Positions 17,057 to 26,062 of a DNA stretch of 64,000 nucleotides are shown here, piece by piece (the stretch's first letter is position 1; every line of letters starts with the position of its first letter). The notes beneath the pieces were generated by a model. It ran no database searches. It had not been told where the DNA came from and was given only the letters and a program-made list of their open reading frames with translations. Both the position numbers and the translations under genes were made by a program. The stretch comes from Oscillospiraceae bacterium (GTDB lineage: Bacteria > Bacillota > Clostridia > Oscillospirales > Ruminococcaceae). The stretch spans positions 248,001 through 312,000 of the forward strand of contig JAIHAL010000001.1 in NCBI GenBank assembly GCA_020054675.1, written 5' to 3'.

Positions 17057-17248
17057 CTATGGCTCCTCTGTTTCGCGTATTATTGATTTTATATTTTTTT
17101 CTATCTTGCTTCTTGGCACCATAAATTCATGTCCGCACTGTGTACATTTAAGTTTGAAATCCATTCCGGAGCGCAGAACCATCATCTTATTTCCGCCGCA
17201 GGGATGCTTTTTTTTCATTACAAGTATATCCTTGGGACGAACATCCAT
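17057..17248 (-). CDS. DUF951 family small zinc-ribbon-like protein
   Basis: A 63-residue conserved protein of unknown function. MDVRPKDILVMKKKHPCGGN at the start and LKCTQCGHEFMVPRSKIE later give a CGG...CxxC pattern that may bind zinc. The frame runs open to 17386, but the AAAGGA site and family length point to ATG 17248. It leads an apparent operon with prfA 52 bases downstream, behind the promoter at 17280-17309. Members of this family usually lie near translation, replication or recombination genes in Clostridia; that is association only. Confidence 0.82.
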   Translation of the reverse strand: MDVRPKDILVMKKKHPCGGNKMMVLRSGMDFKLKCTQCGHEFMVPRSKIEKNIKSIIRETEEP

Positions 17249-17279
17249 GACAGTTTTTCCTTTCTTTTTTATTTTTAAT

Positions 17280-17309
17280 ATTATAACACTTATAATATAT
17301 TTAAGGCAA
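17280..17309 (-). promoter_or_regulatory. Candidate SigA-type promoter of the DUF951-prfA operon
   Basis: Minus strand: TTGCCT (17304-17309), an 18-base spacer, TATAAT (17280-17285). It lies in the gap between the divergent minus-strand DUF951 gene and the plus-strand gene at 17377. Confidence 0.6.
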
Positions 17310-17376
17310 ATATTTTCTGTAATAATTAACAAATTTATATAAACAATAATAAAAAAATAAATTTGTGGAGGAAAGT

Positions 17377-17754
17377 ATGATAACAAAAATTAACGCCGAA
17401 CTTGATTCCATTGAAACCGCAGAACTTGCCGCAAGAATGATTAAACAAAAAACCGACGGCATTTTAAGCATAAAAATTGAAAGAAAAGACAAATCTTATG
17501 ACGGATATGAATACGAATATGCCAATTCGTTATTTTTTCCTTATATGAATGGATTTTTAACTTCTACTCAAAGTGTTGGAAGCCCCTATACAGGAAATGC
17601 CGGTTTTTTTTATCCGGATGAAATTATTTCTTCAAGTGACGGCAGGGAGATTTCAAAATCCGTTATAATTGATGTTATCTGCGAAAAAGAAGCCGAAAGC
17701 ACCGTTACCCAGGTTTTTACCTCCTTGGGCGGGCTGAAAATCAACAAAAATTAG
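17377..17754 (+). CDS. Hypothetical protein, predicted ferredoxin-like fold
   Basis: I do not recognise this 125-residue protein. ATG 17377 has GGAGG five bases upstream; the GTG at 17365 lies before that site and is unlikely. No signal peptide or membrane helix. The pattern looks like beta-alpha-beta...beta-alpha-beta: ITKINAEL, a helix ETAELAARMIKQ, ILSIKIERK, then a middle section rich in Tyr, Phe, Gly and Ser (residues about 42-90), then SVIIDVICEK, a helix and LKINKN. The ends recall YflT-like stress proteins but the match is only impressionistic. With the next gene it forms the only plus-strand unit here. Confidence 0.75.
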   Translation: MITKINAELDSIETAELAARMIKQKTDGILSIKIERKDKSYDGYEYEYANSLFFPYMNGFLTSTQSVGSPYTGNAGFFYPDEIISSSDGREISKSVIIDVICEKEAESTVTQVFTSLGGLKINKN

Positions 17755-17811
17755 TCTAAAATAATCATATCTCTCATATGAATTAGAGAAAAAAAATATG
17801 GGAGGTACAAA

Positions 17812-18738
17812 ATGACAAAATATTATCCTGAAGGTGTTTTAATAAACACCATAGAAAATAAAAATTCATTAAAATCCTTTTATTCCTTGCAGGAAGCTAT
17901 GCTCCAAGGTAAAATCCTTGAATCACGCGCGCTTGTCTGCGACAGCGAGCACAACCTAATTGTAGATTTACCCTGCATGAAGGGAATTATACCACGAAAT
18001 GAAGGCGCAATAGGAATTGATGACGGAACCACAAGGGACATTGCCCTTATTGCAAAAGTCAACAAGCCTGTGTGCTTTAAAATCCTTGAAATAACAAAGG
18101 ACAATGACGGACAGTCCATTGCCGTTTTGTCAAGAAAAGCCGTTCAGGAAGAATGCCTTCACGAATATATATTAAAACTTTCCCCCGGAGATATAATTCC
18201 CGCAAAAGTAACACATTTGGAGCAATTTGGATGCTTTGTCGACGTCGGATGCGGAATTCCGTCTCTGATACCTATAGATGCAATTTCAATTTCAAGGATT
18301 TCGCATCCATCTGACAGATTTTTCCCCGGGCAGGATATAAAAGTAATAATAAAAAGCATTGAAAACGGCAGAATATGGCTTTCCCACAAAGAGCTTCTCG
18401 GCACGTGGGAAGAAAATGCCGCTATGTTTAAATGCGGCGAAACGGTTGCCGGAATAATACGTTCTGTTGAAGATTACGGGATATTTGTTGAACTTTCCCC
18501 AAATCTTGCAGGGCTTGCCGAAATTAAAGAAAATGTCCATCCCGGCCAGCATGCCAGCGTTTACATAAAAGCAATCATTCCGGAAAAAATGAAAGTAAAG
18601 CTAATTATAGTTGACGTATTTGATGCCGCATATTCTTCTTCGCCAAAAGAAATTCATTATTTCATAAACGGAGGGCATATTTCCTCATGGAGATATTCAA
18701 CTCAATCCGCAGGGAAAATAATTGAAAGCTGCTTTTAA
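17812..18738 (+). CDS. S1 RNA-binding repeat protein (ribosomal protein S1-like)
   Basis: A 308-residue protein with S1/OB-fold repeats that probably binds RNA. Two repeats are clear: residues about 142-205 (PGDIIPAKVTHLEQFGCFVD) and about 212-275 (GETVAGIIRSVEDYGIFVE). A degenerate one lies at about 35-115 (GKILESRALVC, MKGIIPRNEGA). The last 40 residues are not S1-like. It is shorter than ribosomal S1 and resembles the short S1-like proteins of Clostridia whose role is not established. GGGAGG lies before ATG 17812. It follows the hypothetical gene by 57 bases and ends in the terminator at 18748-18780. Confidence 0.82.
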   Translation: MTKYYPEGVLINTIENKNSLKSFYSLQEAMLQGKILESRALVCDSEHNLIVDLPCMKGIIPRNEGAIGIDDGTTRDIALIAKVNKPVCFKILEITKDNDGQSIAVLSRKAVQEECLHEYILKLSPGDIIPAKVTHLEQFGCFVDVGCGIPSLIPIDAISISRISHPSDRFFPGQDIKVIIKSIENGRIWLSHKELLGTWEENAAMFKCGETVAGIIRSVEDYGIFVELSPNLAGLAEIKENVHPGQHASVYIKAIIPEKMKVKLIIVDVFDAAYSSSPKEIHYFINGGHISSWRYSTQSAGKIIESCF

Positions 18739-18747
18739 TACAATCAT

Positions 18748-18780
18748 AAATTCGGCCGATAGCAAATATCCGCCGAATTT
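18748..18780 (+). terminator. Intrinsic terminator of the plus-strand pair
   Basis: Perfect 9-bp stem AAATTCGGC/GCCGAATTT around a 15-base loop, followed on the plus strand by ATTTTTTCTTTTTT. The right arm overlaps the last bases of rarA on the other strand. No T run follows on the minus strand, so it acts for the S1 gene. Confidence 0.8.
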
Positions 18781-20047
18781 ATTTTTTCTTTTTTACATTT
18801 TTCCAATACGCCAAGGAGGCTTGTTCTATTTTATTATTTCCAAAATGATAGTAAACCCTATCTTTTATATTATCAGGCAAGTATTGCTGTTCAACATAAG
18901 AATCCGGAAAATCATGCGGATATTTGTATCCTTTAGCCCTTCCAAGCTTTTGTGCGCCGGAGTAATGCCCATCTTTTAGATAAGGAGGTATTTCACCGTA
19001 ATCCCTTGTTTTTAAATCTTCGATAGCGGCATCTATCGCACAGATTGCACTGTTTGACTTCGGCAAGGTTGCAAGAAAAATCACTGCCTGTGCAAGAGGG
19101 ATTCTCGCTTCCGGCAATCCGAGCTGCATGGCGCTGTCAACGCACGCTTTTACAACAGTTATTGCCGATGGATAAGCAAGTCCTATGTCCTCACAGGCAA
19201 TCACAAGCAGCCGCCTTGAAAGTGATATTATATCTCCCGCTTCAATAAGCCTTGCCGCATAATGCAAAGCTGCATTTTCATCCGAACCCCTTATTGATTT
19301 TTGCAAAGCTGAAAGGATATCGTAGTGTTCATCTCCATCACGGTCATACCTCATATTGCTGCGTTGAGTGAGTTCCTTTGCAGTTTCAAGAGAAATTTTA
19401 ACTCCTTCCGGCTTAATGTCACTTGAAAGCACGCAAAGCTCAACCGTATTTATTGATTTTCTTACATCCCCTCCGCAGCCCTTTGCTATATGCGAAACAA
19501 CTCCATCCTCAATTTCAAAATTGCAGCCAAGCTCTTTTTCCATAAAGGAGAAAGCTCTTTTAACCGCATTTTCTATCTCATCAAAAGGAACCGGTTTAAA
19601 TTCAAATACGGTGCATCGGCTTATTATCGCATTATAAATATAAAAATAAGGATTTTCGGTAGTGGAGGCAATTAAAGTAATCTGCCCGTTTTCAATATAT
19701 TCCAAAAGGCTTTGCTGCTGTTTTTTGTTAAGGTATTGAATTTCATCAAGGTAAAGCAAAACGCCTTTATAGCCGTCAATAGAAGCGGTATCTTCAATTA
19801 CCTCTTTTATATCGGAAACCGAAGCGGAAGTTCCATTCAATTTATGCAGTTTCTTTTTGGCATTTGCGGCAATAATTCCGGCGACGGTTGTTTTACCAAC
19901 GCCGGAAGGGCCGTAAAAAATCATGTTTGGAATTTCCCCGCGCTCTATAATCCGGCTAAGCGGCCTGCCTTTACCTAAAATATGCTTTTGCCCAACAACT
20001 TCTTCAATAGTTTTAGGTCTTATCCTATCTGCAAGAGGAGCCGACAA
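18779..20047 (-). CDS. rarA: Replication-associated recombination protein A (AAA+ ATPase)
   Basis: MgsA/RarA/WRNIP1-family ATPase that acts at stalled replication forks. Of 422 residues, Walker A is GPSGVGKTTVAG near residue 46, Walker B LLYLDEIQYLN, sensor 1 ASTTENP, and an SRC arginine-finger motif (ISRCTVFEF). The C-terminal tetramerisation domain follows (YPHDFPDSYVEQQYLPD). TTG start at 20047 with GGAGG eight bases upstream; an ATG inside the ribosome-site region is out of frame. It ends tail-to-tail with the plus-strand S1 gene. Confidence 0.95.
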   Translation of the reverse strand: MSAPLADRIRPKTIEEVVGQKHILGKGRPLSRIIERGEIPNMIFYGPSGVGKTTVAGIIAANAKKKLHKLNGTSASVSDIKEVIEDTASIDGYKGVLLYLDEIQYLNKKQQQSLLEYIENGQITLIASTTENPYFYIYNAIISRCTVFEFKPVPFDEIENAVKRAFSFMEKELGCNFEIEDGVVSHIAKGCGGDVRKSINTVELCVLSSDIKPEGVKISLETAKELTQRSNMRYDRDGDEHYDILSALQKSIRGSDENAALHYAARLIEAGDIISLSRRLLVIACEDIGLAYPSAITVVKACVDSAMQLGLPEARIPLAQAVIFLATLPKSNSAICAIDAAIEDLKTRDYGEIPPYLKDGHYSGAQKLGRAKGYKYPHDFPDSYVEQQYLPDNIKDRVYYHFGNNKIEQASLAYWKNVKKKK

Positions 20048-20067
20048 AGCCCATACCTCCGTTTAAA

Positions 20068-21321
20068 TTATTCATAAAGAGGATACTTTTTGCAAATCTC
20101 ATTTACACCGCTTTTAATTTTTTCAGCGCTGTTTTCAAAATCATTTGCAGCAAGGTAAATATATTCCGCAATTTGCTCCATGTCTTCTTTTCCAAGTCCC
20201 CTGCTTGTAACGGCGGGAGTTCCTATTCTTACACCGCTTGTAACAAACGGGCTTTGAGGGTCATTCGGAATAGCATTTTTGTTTACAGTAATATAAACTT
20301 CATCCAAACGCTTTTCAAGTTCTTTTCCCGTAATGTCAAAAGGACGAAGGTCAACAAGCATTAAATGATTGTCTGTTCCGCCTGATACAAGATTGAACCC
20401 TCTCTTTAAAAGTCCATCCGCAAGAGTTTTTGCATTGTCAATTACGTTCTGGGCATATACTTTCCATTCGGGTTTTAAAGCCTCGCCAAAACATACCGCT
20501 TTTGCAGCAATAACATGCATAAGCGGGCCTCCTTGAATTCCGGGGAAAATAGCCTTATTTATTTTTGCAGCAATTTCTTCATTATTTGTAAGGATAAGTC
20601 CTCCTCTGGGACCTCTCAAAGTTTTATGCGTAGTTGAAGTAACTACATCCGCATACGGCACAGGCGATTGATGCAATCCGGCAGCGACAAGTCCTGCGAT
20701 ATGCGCCATATCAACCATGAAATATGCTCCTACTTCCTTTGCAATGCCTGAAAGCCTTTCAAAATCAATTGCCCTCGGATAAGCGCTTGCACCGGCAACT
20801 ATAAGTTTTGGCCTATGTTCCTTTGCAAGGGATTCTACCTTTTCATAATCTATTTTTTCATCCTCGCCAAGCCCATATGGTATGAAATTAAAATATTTTC
20901 CGGACATATTTACCGGTGAGCCATGCGTCAAATGTCCGCCATGTGCAAGACTCATTCCCATTACGGTATCGCCGGGATTCAAAAGAGCAAAATAAACAGC
21001 CGTATTTGCCTGTGCTCCAGAATGTGCCTGAACATTTGCAAAAGCTGCTCCAAAAAGCTTTTTAGCTCTTTCTATTGCAACAGTTTCAACTATGTCAACA
21101 GCTTCGCATCCGCCGTAATACCTTTTGCCCGGATATCCTTCCGCATATTTATTGGTGAGGACGGACCCCATTGCCGCCATTACTGCCGGAGAAACAAGGT
21201 TTTCGCTGGCAATAAGCTCAAGGTTTCTCCTTTGTCTTGAAAGCTCCTTGCCCATTGCTTCGCCGACTTCAGGGTCAAACTGAGAAACAAAACCGATTGT
21301 ATCCATCATATTTCCGTACAT
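20068..21321 (-). CDS. glyA: Serine hydroxymethyltransferase
   Basis: PLP enzyme converting serine and tetrahydrofolate to glycine and methylene-THF. The 417 residues include [34 protein letters not shown], and the PLP-binding lysine in [15 protein letters not shown]. The C-terminal part includes [15 protein letters not shown] clear SigA promoter is at 21351-21379. rarA follows 20 bases after its stop, so the two are probably co-transcribed. Confidence 0.98.
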   Translation of the reverse strand: MYGNMMDTIGFVSQFDPEVGEAMGKELSRQRRNLELIASENLVSPAVMAAMGSVLTNKYAEGYPGKRYYGGCEAVDIVETVAIERAKKLFGAAFANVQAHSGAQANTAVYFALLNPGDTVMGMSLAHGGHLTHGSPVNMSGKYFNFIPYGLGEDEKIDYEKVESLAKEHRPKLIVAGASAYPRAIDFERLSGIAKEVGAYFMVDMAHIAGLVAAGLHQSPVPYADVVTSTTHKTLRGPRGGLILTNNEEIAAKINKAIFPGIQGGPLMHVIAAKAVCFGEALKPEWKVYAQNVIDNAKTLADGLLKRGFNLVSGGTDNHLMLVDLRPFDITGKELEKRLDEVYITVNKNAIPNDPQSPFVTSGVRIGTPAVTSRGLGKEDMEQIAEYIYLAANDFENSAEKIKSGVNEICKKYPLYE

Positions 21322-21350
21322 AGCAAAACTCCTCTATTTTATAATATATA

Positions 21351-21379
21351 ATTATATACTTTTAAGTATTAAATTTCAA
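21351..21379 (-). promoter_or_regulatory. SigA-type promoter of glyA
   Basis: Minus strand: TTGAAA (21374-21379), 17-base spacer, TATAAT (21351-21356). The start would be about 23-25 bases before the glyA ATG. No riboswitch fits in so short a leader. Confidence 0.72.
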
Positions 21380-21414
21380 CAATAAAATTAAATTTATTCA
21401 CCCAAAAACAAAAA

Positions 21415-21438
21415 CACCGCTGATTTTTTTCAGCGGTG
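21415..21438 (-). terminator. Intrinsic terminator of the tRNA operon
   Basis: 9-bp stem CACCGCTGA/TCAGCGGTG with a six-base loop; TTTTTGTTTTT follows on the minus strand. It starts seven bases after the CCA end of tRNA-Cys. Confidence 0.9.
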
Positions 21439-21444
21439 CAAATT

Positions 21445-21518
21445 TGGAGGCGCCACCCGGATTTGAACCGGGGATCAAGGTGTTGCAGACCTATGCCTTA
21501 CCTCTTGGCTATAGCGCC
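21445..21518 (-). tRNA. tRNA-Cys (anticodon GCA)
   Basis: Full cloverleaf on the minus strand; acceptor GGCGCTA pairs with TGGCGCC, discriminator U, CCA encoded. Anticodon loop CTGCAAC gives GCA. T-arm GGTTCAAATCC. Last of five tRNAs in one transcript. Confidence 0.95.
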
Positions 21519-21526
21519 TGATAAAT

Positions 21527-21602
21527 TGGAGCGGATTACGAGGCTCGAACTCGCTACCTCCACCTTGGCAAGGTGGCGCTCTACCAGATGAGCTAAATCC
21601 GC
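21527..21602 (-). tRNA. tRNA-Gly (anticodon GCC)
   Basis: Acceptor GCGGATT pairs with AATCCGC, followed by discriminator and encoded CCA. Anticodon loop TTGCCAA gives GCC. T-arm GAGTTCGAGCCTC. Fourth in the array. Confidence 0.95.
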
Positions 21603-21612
21603 ATTGAAAATT

Positions 21613-21688
<76 letters not shown>

Positions 21689-21692
21689 AAAA

Positions 21693-21769
21693 TGGCGACC
21701 TGAATGGGGCTCGAACCCACGACCTCCGCCGTGACAGGGCGGCGTTCTAACCAACTGAACTACCAGGCC
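21693..21769 (-). tRNA. tRNA-Asp (anticodon GTC)
   Basis: Acceptor GGCCTGG pairs with TCAGGTC through two G-U pairs; discriminator G and encoded CCA. Anticodon loop CTGTCAC gives GTC. Second in the array, four bases from its neighbours. Confidence 0.95.
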
Positions 21770-21772
21770 ATA

Positions 21773-21848
21773 TGGTGGGAGTTATAGGGCTCGAACCTAT
21801 GACCCTCTGCTTGTAAGGCAGATGCTCTCCCAGCTGAGCTAAACTCCC
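21773..21848 (-). tRNA. tRNA-Val (anticodon TAC)
   Basis: Acceptor GGGAGTT pairs with AACTCCC; CCA encoded. Anticodon loop CTTACAA gives TAC. First tRNA after the promoter at 21881-21909. Confidence 0.95.
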
Positions 21849-21880
21849 GTTTTCATCGCTCTTACCAAGCGACGAAATTT

Positions 21881-21909
21881 ATTATACACTAAACATCAAT
21901 CTTTGTCAA
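21881..21909 (-). promoter_or_regulatory. Consensus SigA promoter of the five-tRNA operon
   Basis: Minus strand: TTGACA (21904-21909), exactly 17 bases, TATAAT (21881-21886): a perfect consensus, as expected for a strong stable-RNA promoter. The start is about 25 bases before tRNA-Val. Confidence 0.93.
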
Positions 21910-21949
21910 GCGTTTTTTGAAAAAAACAAAGCAAAAATTATTCTGCCCT

Positions 21950-22747
21950 CTATAGCCCTTTTTCAAAAACAAATTCTTCAATAGCTTTAAGCACTCCACC
22001 TTCTTTATTGCTTTTTGCGCGATAATTTCCGTATTGGAACATATCATCATTTGCATTTTCCATCACAAAGCTGTATTTTGCGCGCTTAAGCAGCTCTATA
22101 TCATTATAAAAATCCCCAAAAGCCATTGTTTCATCATAGGATACACCTAAATTCTCTTGGATTTTTTCAAGTGCCTTTCCCTTGCTTACACCTTTGTTCA
22201 TTACATCCATCCAATAGCTGCCTGAAATTTGAAGAGCCAGTTCTTCACCCAAAGCCTCATAAAGCTTTGGAAATGAATTATTTTCAGGTCCTTTAAGGTC
22301 GCAGATTGCAATTTTAAAAATATCATCTTTTACATCAAGCAAATCTTTTTCTATTTTTCTGTTTATATAATATGCTTTTATGTGCTCGTCAAATTCCTCA
22401 TCCGAACTTAAATGATAAGTACCTTTTACGCCGCAAAGCAACAGTCTTATGCTTTCCATTCCAGCGCACAAATTTATTATTTCGCGTACTTTTTCCGGGT
22501 TGATTATATCAAGGTTTGTTATCCCGCCGTTTATAACCACAAACGCCCCGTTATCGCAAATAAAATCAATGCTGTCAGAATGCGGCTTGAAATTTTCATA
22601 AAGTGTCACATACGACCGGCCGCTTGCAACGACAAAAGCCACTCCTTTTTCTTTGAGCTTGTTCAACATTTCAAAGAAGCCTTGCGGAATATTTTTGTCT
22701 TCATCAAGCAAAGTTCCGTCCATATCGGTTGCAATAAGTTTTATCAT
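21950..22747 (-). CDS. Cof-type HAD-IIB phosphatase
   Basis: Cytosolic HAD-superfamily phosphatase, 265 residues. Motif I is IATDMDGTLLDEDK (nucleophile Asp), motif II FVVASGRSYVTL, and motif IV MAFGDFYNDIELLKRA. A C2B cap lies between motifs II and III (residues about 80-185). The class acts on sugar phosphates, FMN or PLP; no specific substrate can be read. It starts 14 bases after the ABC exporter and is probably co-transcribed with it. Confidence 0.9.
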   Translation of the reverse strand: MIKLIATDMDGTLLDEDKNIPQGFFEMLNKLKEKGVAFVVASGRSYVTLYENFKPHSDSIDFICDNGAFVVINGGITNLDIINPEKVREIINLCAGMESIRLLLCGVKGTYHLSSDEEFDEHIKAYYINRKIEKDLLDVKDDIFKIAICDLKGPENNSFPKLYEALGEELALQISGSYWMDVMNKGVSKGKALEKIQENLGVSYDETMAFGDFYNDIELLKRAKYSFVMENANDDMFQYGNYRAKSNKEGGVLKAIEEFVFEKGL

Positions 22748-22760
22748 AAATCCTCCGTTT

Positions 22761-24527
22761 TTACATCTTTGTACATATATTGTAAAGATTGTAGTATATG
22801 CCTTTTCGCTCCATCAAATCAAGATGTGTGCCTTCTTCCTCTATGCCGTTTTCAGTAAGTACAACTATCTTTGTGGCATTTCGTATTGTAGTCAAACGAT
22901 GAGCTATTGTAAATGTTGTACGGCCATATGAAAGCTTTTCAAGCGATTGCTGCACAATCTGTTCGCTTTCATTGTCAAGAGATGAAGTTGCCTCATCCAA
23001 TATTATTATCGGAGGATTTTTTAAAAACACCCTTGCAATGCTTATGCGCTGCTTTTGTCCCCCGGAAAGTTTTACTCCTCTCTCACCGACATATGTATCA
23101 TATCCCTCCGGAAATTGACTGATAAATTCATCGGCACCGGCAAGTTTTGCTGCATTGATTACTTCTTCCCTTGAAGCATTTGGTTTTCCGTATTTTATAT
23201 TTTCATATATTGTCCCGGAAAACAAATATACATCCTGTGCCACAACGCCTATGTTTTCCCTAAGGGATTTTAAAGTGTAAATTCTTGAATCCTTGTTGTC
23301 AATAAGGATTCTTCCCGATGTCGGTTCATAAAAACGTGGAATAAGGCTGCAAAGCGTGGATTTGCCGCTTCCGGACGGCCCTACTATGGCAATGTTGTCC
23401 CCAGGCCTTGCATGGAGCATTATATCCTTTAAAACTTTTACATTGCCATCTGAATATCCAAAGCTCACATGCTCAAATTTTATATCACCAATCACATTTT
23501 TAAGTTCAATAGCTCCCCTTTTGTCAACAATATCCGGAATTTCGTCCATAATTTCGCAAAATCTCTCTATTCCGGTCATTCCCCGCTGGAATTGCTCGGC
23601 AAATTCAACTATTCTCCTTATTGAAGCCAAAAGAGTGGTTACATAAAGCAAATATGCAACCAAATCCCCTGGAGTAAGCTTTTGCTCAATCATAAGCAAA
23701 GCTCCGAAAACAACCACAAGAATATACATAATCCCGTCAAAAACCCTTGTGGTTGTCTGGAATCCAGCCATGTATCTGTAAGCCATTTTTTTGATTCTCA
23801 AAAAATCAAGGTTGCCCTCATTGAATTTTTCTTTTTCAATTTCCTCGTTTGCAAAAGATTTTACAACGCGTATTCCAAGCAGGCTGTCCTCAACCTGAGA
23901 ATTTATTTCGCCGACTTTATTTCTGGATTCCTTAAAAGCTGCCCGCATCTTTCTGTTAAAGCTCATTGAAAAAATAAGCATAAACGGAAGCACGGCAAAA
24001 ATAATTAAAGTCAGTTTTACATTCATTGAAAGAAGTATGCAAAAAGACATTACAATTTTTATTCCGGCAATAAAAAATTCTTCAGGACAATGATGGGCAA
24101 ATTCGGTAACCTCAAACAAATCATTTGTGATTCTGCTCATTATCTGCCCTATTTTTGTATTGTCATAAAAAGAAAAGGATAATTTTTGAAGATGGTCAAA
24201 CAAATCCCTTCTCATATCCGTTTCTATTTTTGCTCCCATAACGTGGCCTACATTTGCCATAAAATAATTTGCCGCCGCATCAATTAGTCTTAATGCAATA
24301 TAAAGGCCGCCAAGCTTAAAAATCATCTGGAAAGTTAATGAACTTAAATCATTTATACCTGTATTGGTTATATATCTGACTATCAGAGGCAATACAAGCT
24401 CGCAAACAGTAGTAAGCGCGGCGCAAAACAAATCAAAAACCAAGACGTGCCTATACTTTTTAAAATAAGGTGCAAATCTTGATATAAGCTCCGAATTTTT
24501 CATTGTTCTTGGATTTTTATTGTTCAT
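22761..24527 (-). CDS. ABC transporter, fused permease/ATP-binding (exporter type)
   Basis: A 588-residue half-transporter of the MsbA/BmrA type that works as a dimer. Six membrane helices occupy residues about 25-310. The ATPase domain has Walker A VGPSGSGKSTLCS, signature KLSGGQKQRISIARV, and Walker B IIILDEATSSLD. The H-loop is in TFTIAHRLTTIRN. Substrate cannot be told: lipids, drugs or peptides are all possible. Only one half-transporter is present, so a homodimer is likely. Own promoter at 24587-24615. Confidence 0.92.
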   Translation of the reverse strand: MNNKNPRTMKNSELISRFAPYFKKYRHVLVFDLFCAALTTVCELVLPLIVRYITNTGINDLSSLTFQMIFKLGGLYIALRLIDAAANYFMANVGHVMGAKIETDMRRDLFDHLQKLSFSFYDNTKIGQIMSRITNDLFEVTEFAHHCPEEFFIAGIKIVMSFCILLSMNVKLTLIIFAVLPFMLIFSMSFNRKMRAAFKESRNKVGEINSQVEDSLLGIRVVKSFANEEIEKEKFNEGNLDFLRIKKMAYRYMAGFQTTTRVFDGIMYILVVVFGALLMIEQKLTPGDLVAYLLYVTTLLASIRRIVEFAEQFQRGMTGIERFCEIMDEIPDIVDKRGAIELKNVIGDIKFEHVSFGYSDGNVKVLKDIMLHARPGDNIAIVGPSGSGKSTLCSLIPRFYEPTSGRILIDNKDSRIYTLKSLRENIGVVAQDVYLFSGTIYENIKYGKPNASREEVINAAKLAGADEFISQFPEGYDTYVGERGVKLSGGQKQRISIARVFLKNPPIIILDEATSSLDNESEQIVQQSLEKLSYGRTTFTIAHRLTTIRNATKIVVLTENGIEEEGTHLDLMERKGIYYNLYNICTKM

Positions 24528-24586
24528 CTAAATATACCGTCCCTTTTTTATGTTAATACAGCGCAATGCTGTTCTCATACATTATT

Positions 24587-24615
24587 ATGATAAAATTCTT
24601 TTTATAATTTGTCAA
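24587..24615 (-). promoter_or_regulatory. SigA-type promoter of the ABC exporter-HAD operon
   Basis: Minus strand: TTGACA (24610-24615), 17 bases, TATCAT (24587-24592). About 60 bases before the ATG. It lies downstream of the lysA terminator, in an AT-rich gap with nothing else recognisable. Confidence 0.75.
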
Positions 24616-24699
24616 TAACATAAAAGAAAAAAACAATAAATGTGCAAAATCAACAAATAAATCAAATAATTAAAAAATTAAAAGTCAAAAATGCAAAAA

Positions 24700-24726
24700 C
24701 GTGCGAACCGCCAAGCAGTCCGCACG
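24700..24726 (-). terminator. Intrinsic terminator of lon-engB-lysA
   Basis: Stem CGTGCG/CGCACG extended by two more pairs across one mismatch, with a loop of about nine bases. TTTTTGCATTTTT follows on the minus strand. It starts five bases after the lysA stop. Confidence 0.8.
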
Positions 24727-24731
24727 CATAA

Positions 24732-26030
24732 TCACAAATCATTTCTTATTAAATCATCAAGAGTTTCTCTTTTTACAATTACTTTTGAATTGCCTTTGCT
24801 TACCATAACTACCGGCGGCTTGGCAATCCTGTTATAATTGGAGGACATTGAATAATTATAAGCCCCCGTTGCCAAAACTGCGATTATATCTCCCGGTTCT
24901 GCCTTTTGCAAAGGAATATTCTCACCTATAAGGTCTCCACTTTCACAGCATTTCCCTGCAATTGTAACGACAGTATCCTTTGGGTCCGAAGCTTTATTTG
25001 CCAAAACAGCCTCATATTGTGAACGGTAAAGAGCATACCGCGGATTATCGCACATTCCTCCGTCAACTGAAACATAAGTGCGCACTCCGGGAATTTCTTT
25101 TACCGCTCCAACGGTATAAAGGGTTATTCCGGCAGCTCCAACAATTGAACGCCCCGGTTCTATCATTACAAACGGCTGAGGAATATCAAGTTCCTTGCAG
25201 GATTGCTTTATGACCTTGGATACCCTTTCCATATAAGCTTCATAAGGCGCAGGGTCATGTTCTGAAAGATATTTTATGCCAAATCCTCCGCCCAGATTTA
25301 ATTCAGAAATGCTATATGAAAGTTCATTGCTTATTTTTGCCATAAACTCAAGCATTACCTTTGCCGCAAGTTCAAAAGGCTCAATGTCAAAAATTTGGGA
25401 GCCTATATGGCAATGAAGCCCTTTTAATATAACATTTTCAAGTGATATGGCATATTTTACAGCTTCAAAGGCTTCCCCTGTTTCAAGTGCCAAGCCGAAT
25501 TTGCTGTCTATTTGCCCTGTTTTTATAAAATCATGGGTATGGGCATCGATTCCCGGCTTTACCCTAAGCATAATATTAGCTTTTTTGCGAAGTTTGGAAG
25601 AAAGATTTTCAAGCCTTTCAAGCTCGCTGAAATTATCTACCACTATTCTTCCTACTCCATGAGAAAGAGCAAGGGTGATTTCATCATCGGTTTTATTATT
25701 GCCGTGAAAACATATCTTTGCGGCAGGAAAACCAACGCTTAAAGCCGTAAAAAGCTCCCCGCCGGAAACAACGTCAAGGCCCATGTCCTCTTCTTTCATA
25801 ATCCTGCATATTTCCTTGCAGCAAAAAGCTTTGCTTGCATAGCAAACAAGTCCGTTTTTATCATAAAATTTTTCAATTGACGATTTAAAATTCCTGCAAT
25901 TTTCCCTTATAAGAGCTTCATCCATTACATAAACCGGAGTGGCGTATTCTTTTGCAAGCTTTACGCAATCAACTCCGCCTATTGTAAGATGCCCATCTTC
26001 ATTTACACCAAGATTTTTTGACAAAAACAT
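24732..26030 (-). CDS. lysA: Diaminopimelate decarboxylase
   Basis: Last step of lysine synthesis, removing CO2 from meso-DAP. Of 432 residues the PLP lysine is in VCYASKAFCCKE; other motifs are GLHCHIGSQIFD, LNLGGGFGIKYL, MIEPGRSIVGAAG and the cross-dimer cysteine in AGKCCESGDL. I place the start at ATG 26030, with GGGAG eight bases upstream. An in-frame ATG at 26045 has its purine run only a few bases away. Odd company: it sits at the end of the lon-engB operon rather than with other lysine genes. No L-box riboswitch is present upstream. Confidence 0.95.
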   Translation of the reverse strand: MFLSKNLGVNEDGHLTIGGVDCVKLAKEYATPVYVMDEALIRENCRNFKSSIEKFYDKNGLVCYASKAFCCKEICRIMKEEDMGLDVVSGGELFTALSVGFPAAKICFHGNNKTDDEITLALSHGVGRIVVDNFSELERLENLSSKLRKKANIMLRVKPGIDAHTHDFIKTGQIDSKFGLALETGEAFEAVKYAISLENVILKGLHCHIGSQIFDIEPFELAAKVMLEFMAKISNELSYSISELNLGGGFGIKYLSEHDPAPYEAYMERVSKVIKQSCKELDIPQPFVMIEPGRSIVGAAGITLYTVGAVKEIPGVRTYVSVDGGMCDNPRYALYRSQYEAVLANKASDPKDTVVTIAGKCCESGDLIGENIPLQKAEPGDIIAVLATGAYNYSMSSNYNRIAKPPVVMVSKGNSKVIVKRETLDDLIRNDL

Positions 26031-26062
26031 TTGCTTCTCTCCCATACTTCCCCAAGCTATGT

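Noticed and set aside
21908-21935. AT palindrome (run of T, then run of A) after the HAD gene as a terminator
   Set aside because: The stem is A-T only with almost no loop, so it is unlikely to terminate. The tRNA promoter -35 abuts it.
24528-24699. AT-rich gap as a possible origin or attachment site
   Set aside because: Apart from the ABC-operon promoter I see only A/T runs. No DnaA box cluster, direct repeats or integrase nearby.
26031-26062. L-box lysine riboswitch before lysA
   Set aside because: The space between engB and lysA is too short, and nothing resembles the conserved core.
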